NCBI GenBank assembly: GCA_029962745.1
Contig: CM057158.1
Coordinates: forward strand, 4,947,602-5,011,601
Reading direction: 5' to 3'
DNA: 64,000 bases
From: Echinometra lucunter
Lineage: Eukaryota > Echinodermata > Echinoidea > Camarodonta > Echinometridae
Shown piece after piece: positions 61,575 to 64,000 of the stretch. The notes beneath the pieces are model-generated. The model searched no databases, was not told the origin of the DNA, and worked only from the letters and a program-made list of their open reading frames with translations. The translations under genes and the position numbers were made by a program. Positions within the stretch are counted from its first letter, which is position 1; every line of letters begins with the position of its first letter.

Positions 61575-62690
61575 ACTTCGAAATCTCGTCATTAACTTAA
61601 TAATGTATGGATGTAAATGACTCTAAGCTCTCATTAAACCAGTTGGGCACGTTGCAAGCAATCATACGAGGCAAACTAAAAACGCTAATCACATTCGTCC
61701 TTCCCATATTAATGGGTATTACTAACTGTAAAGCCATACTAATCTCTTCAAACGCTCCCTCCCCGCATACAGATGTGCACAGGAGGTGTTGGCATATACT
61801 ATATAAGATGTGTGTGTAGTGATACCTTTCCCTTGTCAACAAGTTGTTTACCCTTTGTGACTGCTGTATTTGCTCTGGGCAATATCTTTTTTGCTATATG
61901 TAAATTAAGCAAAATTGTGCCGGGAACTAATAATATTTATGCATGCAAAAGGTCAGCTAAATTGACAGGATTACGTCATGGATCAGTCATAATGTTGTTT
62001 GTTTGTTTGTTTTTCATTAAGATGAAAAGGTAAACTTTTGATGATATTCAAAGATGCAGCCAATCTATTAATTTTAAGATTTAAATGAGGCTGGTGATAT
62101 ACTTCTCATTAAAAACGATGTGCACTTTGCAAATTAACATGACAGGCAAACTAAAATAACTATAATACATTGGTCTAAAGAATGAAACAGAAGTCCTGTT
62201 TGCGAGCAATCATCAGTAGCATACTGAAAGCACTATTACATCCATGAAGATCTTATAGCTTATTAATGTGTATCAAATGTGAAGCCATGCTAATTACATT
62301 AAAAGCTCCCTCGATCCCGCTTACAGATGTATAAGATAGGTCATATACGAAATGTGTGTGATGATGACTATCCTTGGTAACAAACTGTTCACCCTTTGTG
62401 TAAGCTTTCTGCGCTTTGCAGTGTCTGCTGTCCCAATCAAATTTGTTTTCAAAATTGTGTAGGAAACTAACAATGTTTACGCGTGGAAAGAACATAATAT
62501 TATAGATGATATAGTTGAGAGGATTACGTCATGAATCAGTCGTAAAGTCCTTTTTCACTACGATAAAAATGGTAATGGCAAACTTCTTTATAGTACTCGA
62601 GGATGTTGTCAGCGAAGTTTCGTTTGGATGTTAATGAGGCTGGTGATATACTTCTCATGAAAAGATGAAATCACTTGAAGTAGCCATAGA
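61575..62690 (+). repeat. ~550-bp repeat family, two diverged units (plus orientation)
   Basis: Units 61575-62040 and 62080-62640. 'gaggctggtgatatacttct' occurs at 62089 and 62637 (548 bp apart). Shared blocks: GTGAAGCCATGCTAAT, GCTCCCTC..CCGC(A/T)TACAGATGT, TGGTAACAA(A/G)(C/T)TGTT(C/T)ACCCTTTGTG, AAAATTGTG and GGATTACGTCATG(A/G)ATCAGTC. The reverse complement aligns with 58.6-59.9 kb. Confidence 0.7.
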
Positions 62691-63076
62691 TGTTTCAGTG
62701 TTTGGGTATCATAATACTTAAAGGTCACTCCATTAGTACGGGGATGGTGTGCCATGTTTTAATCATGGCTATCATTGACATGGGCATCCTTAATGGTTTT
62801 CATGAGAGTGGGGTGAATTCAATATCGAGTATGTGGGTGGACAAAATGTCACCCACATCAATTTTATCAAATCATTTTTTTCCCAATATACCGAGGAACT
62901 TTTTTTTCGTGTTTTGTATTTATTTATTCATCATTATTTTCTTGCGGGGGTTGATTTGGGTTGTTTCATTTTGCTTTGTTTTGTTGGTTTTGGTTTTGAT
63001 TTCGATTTCGATTTTTGGTTTTGCTCCTGCTTTTGCTTTCGGTTTGGCTTTTGCTCCTGTTTCCTTTCAGTGACAA
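62691..63076. other. (GTTTTG/GATTTC)-rich low-complexity stretch
   Basis: 62940-63065 is T/G-rich with repeated TTTTGG and GATTTC units. The 127-codon Phe-rich frame is an artefact. Confidence 0.6.
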
Positions 63077-63266
63077 GGCGCAGGATCGGGTCAAAAACTC
63101 TTGGAAGTTATTATGTACCTTATCATTTTACAATTATATTGTAATTTGACCTGACTGTTTAATAAAAACATAAATAAAAAAAAAGAACTTGGAAGTTTAT
63201 AACAGCCTCTGTCACGACTCAGTAAAGATTATAAAATTTCAAAAAGTTTATGGCCCGATCCTGCGC
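63077..63266. mobile_element. Short TIR-bounded segment, possible MITE
   Basis: 'ggcgcaggatcggg' at 63077-63090 is exactly inverted at 63253-63266. The interior contains AATAAAAACATAAATAAA and two diverged CTTGGAAGTT phrases. No target-site duplication is clear. Confidence 0.5.
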
Positions 63267-64000
63267 CTATACATAACTTCCGGCAGAAGTCAGAGGCATG
63301 GGTCATATCCCTCAGGAAGGCAAAAGTATTCAGCCGAAATTTGGAGGTAAATATTTCTACCTTGTAATTCTTGCATTTGGATCAAAAGTTTAACTCTTGA
63401 GATTGTTATAACAATGCAGCTCAACTTTCATTCATTTTATAGTTATAATAGTTCAACTTCCTTTCGTTTCTATAGTTATAACAGTTGAAAGTTGGACAAG
63501 CACCTTGTCCACTGGATAAAAATAGCTTTGGGATGTTCTTGGGCAGCATTGGAGTCAAAATTGATATACACAAGTCACCAGCCAATGGCAGTGTGAGTTC
63601 ATTATTATGGTGTTTCAGAAGTATACCATCAAATCTGTAATCTCGTGTAATAATTCTAATCGTTATGCTGCATTGAACATAACAAATTATTTACTCACTA
63701 AAGAACTAGTACCCAGTGGAAACGCGCTTCCAGTAATGATGTTAATCAATTTGTAAATCTTGCCTCCAGTGACCGGAACCTCTTTGATCCTTTTTTATTT
63801 AATATCTTCTCTATTATTGATAGAGTGCATGATCGGCGGAGACTCTAAAAAGGGCCCCAAGGAGGTCGTCATTTTTTCTGGTCGAGAATAATATGATAAA
63901 GGTGGTGGAAAGGACAGGAAAGATTGTGTTAATGCGCTTATAAATGGAGAAAATAAGTGGCGAGATAAGACTGCACACTGTGTAACGTTACAGCTGGCCC
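63267..64000. other. Unassigned
   Basis: A short tandem 'tatagttataatagttcaac' / TATAGTTATAACAGTTGAA (63441-63490) is the only repeat seen. Confidence 0.35.

Overview
This 64-kb window looks like non-coding DNA from an animal nuclear genome. It is AT-rich, stops are dense in all frames, microsatellites are long and numerous, and the mobile elements are eukaryotic: 5'-truncated non-LTR retrotransposon (LINE) ends with short tandem-repeat tails, foldback MITEs, and hAT-, piggyBac- and Harbinger-like footprints. A TTAGGG-like block fits a metazoan. The repeat style (CCTGTATAAA LINE 3' ends, CAGTGGCG-type termini, GTCTAAT arrays, GCTCGCTTCGCTCG motifs) makes a sea urchin or similar marine invertebrate my best guess. 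That is inference from memory, not a search result. I see no bacterial gene organisation, rRNA, convincing tRNA or CRISPR array.

Layout. 0.4-0.7 kb: first of three GTCTAAT arrays. 2-3.5 kb: two LINE 3' ends. 4.5-6.8 kb: triplet repeats, a 250-bp tandem repeat, a transposon end, a CpG-rich element and a perfect hairpin. 7.3-8.2 kb: SINE/LINE-like tails. 11-18 kb: CT tracts, GTCTAAT array 2, large GAT/GTA microsatellites, and a candidate terminal exon on the minus strand (16.5-16.7 kb). 19.9-26 kb: five foldback or TIR elements and a LINE remnant whose upstream junction carries an inverted LINE tail. 26.7-27.0 kb: ATT/ATC microsatellite. 29.6-32.0 kb: four TIR elements, one enclosing the telomere-like block. 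34.1-34.3 kb: minus-strand exon-like segment with a CUB-like pattern. 38.2-38.7 kb: L1/Tx1-like LINE C-terminus with an in-frame stop. 40.3-40.7 kb: perfect 196-bp tandem duplication. 44.5-46.1 kb: hAT-like element with an exact 8-bp target-site duplication. 46.6-48.0 kb: 446-bp tandem array. 48.6-49.1 kb: LINE 3' end on the minus strand. 50.5-51.0 kb: GTCTAAT array 3, inverted. 52.3-53.6 kb: small hAT-like element and a 730-bp-period duplication. 57.0-57.2 kb: exon-like segment. 58.6-62.7 kb: five diverged copies of a ~550-bp unit, three in one orientation and two in the other.

No complete gene is supported. The few exon-like segments are low-confidence and cannot be joined into a model. The strongest content is transposon structure: several elements have both termini and target-site duplications readable directly. 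Nothing here amounts to a demonstrated new biological system. The most unusual structures are the telomere-like repeat inside a 41-bp-TIR element, the orientation-switching GTCTAAT arrays and the inverted clusters of the 550-bp family.
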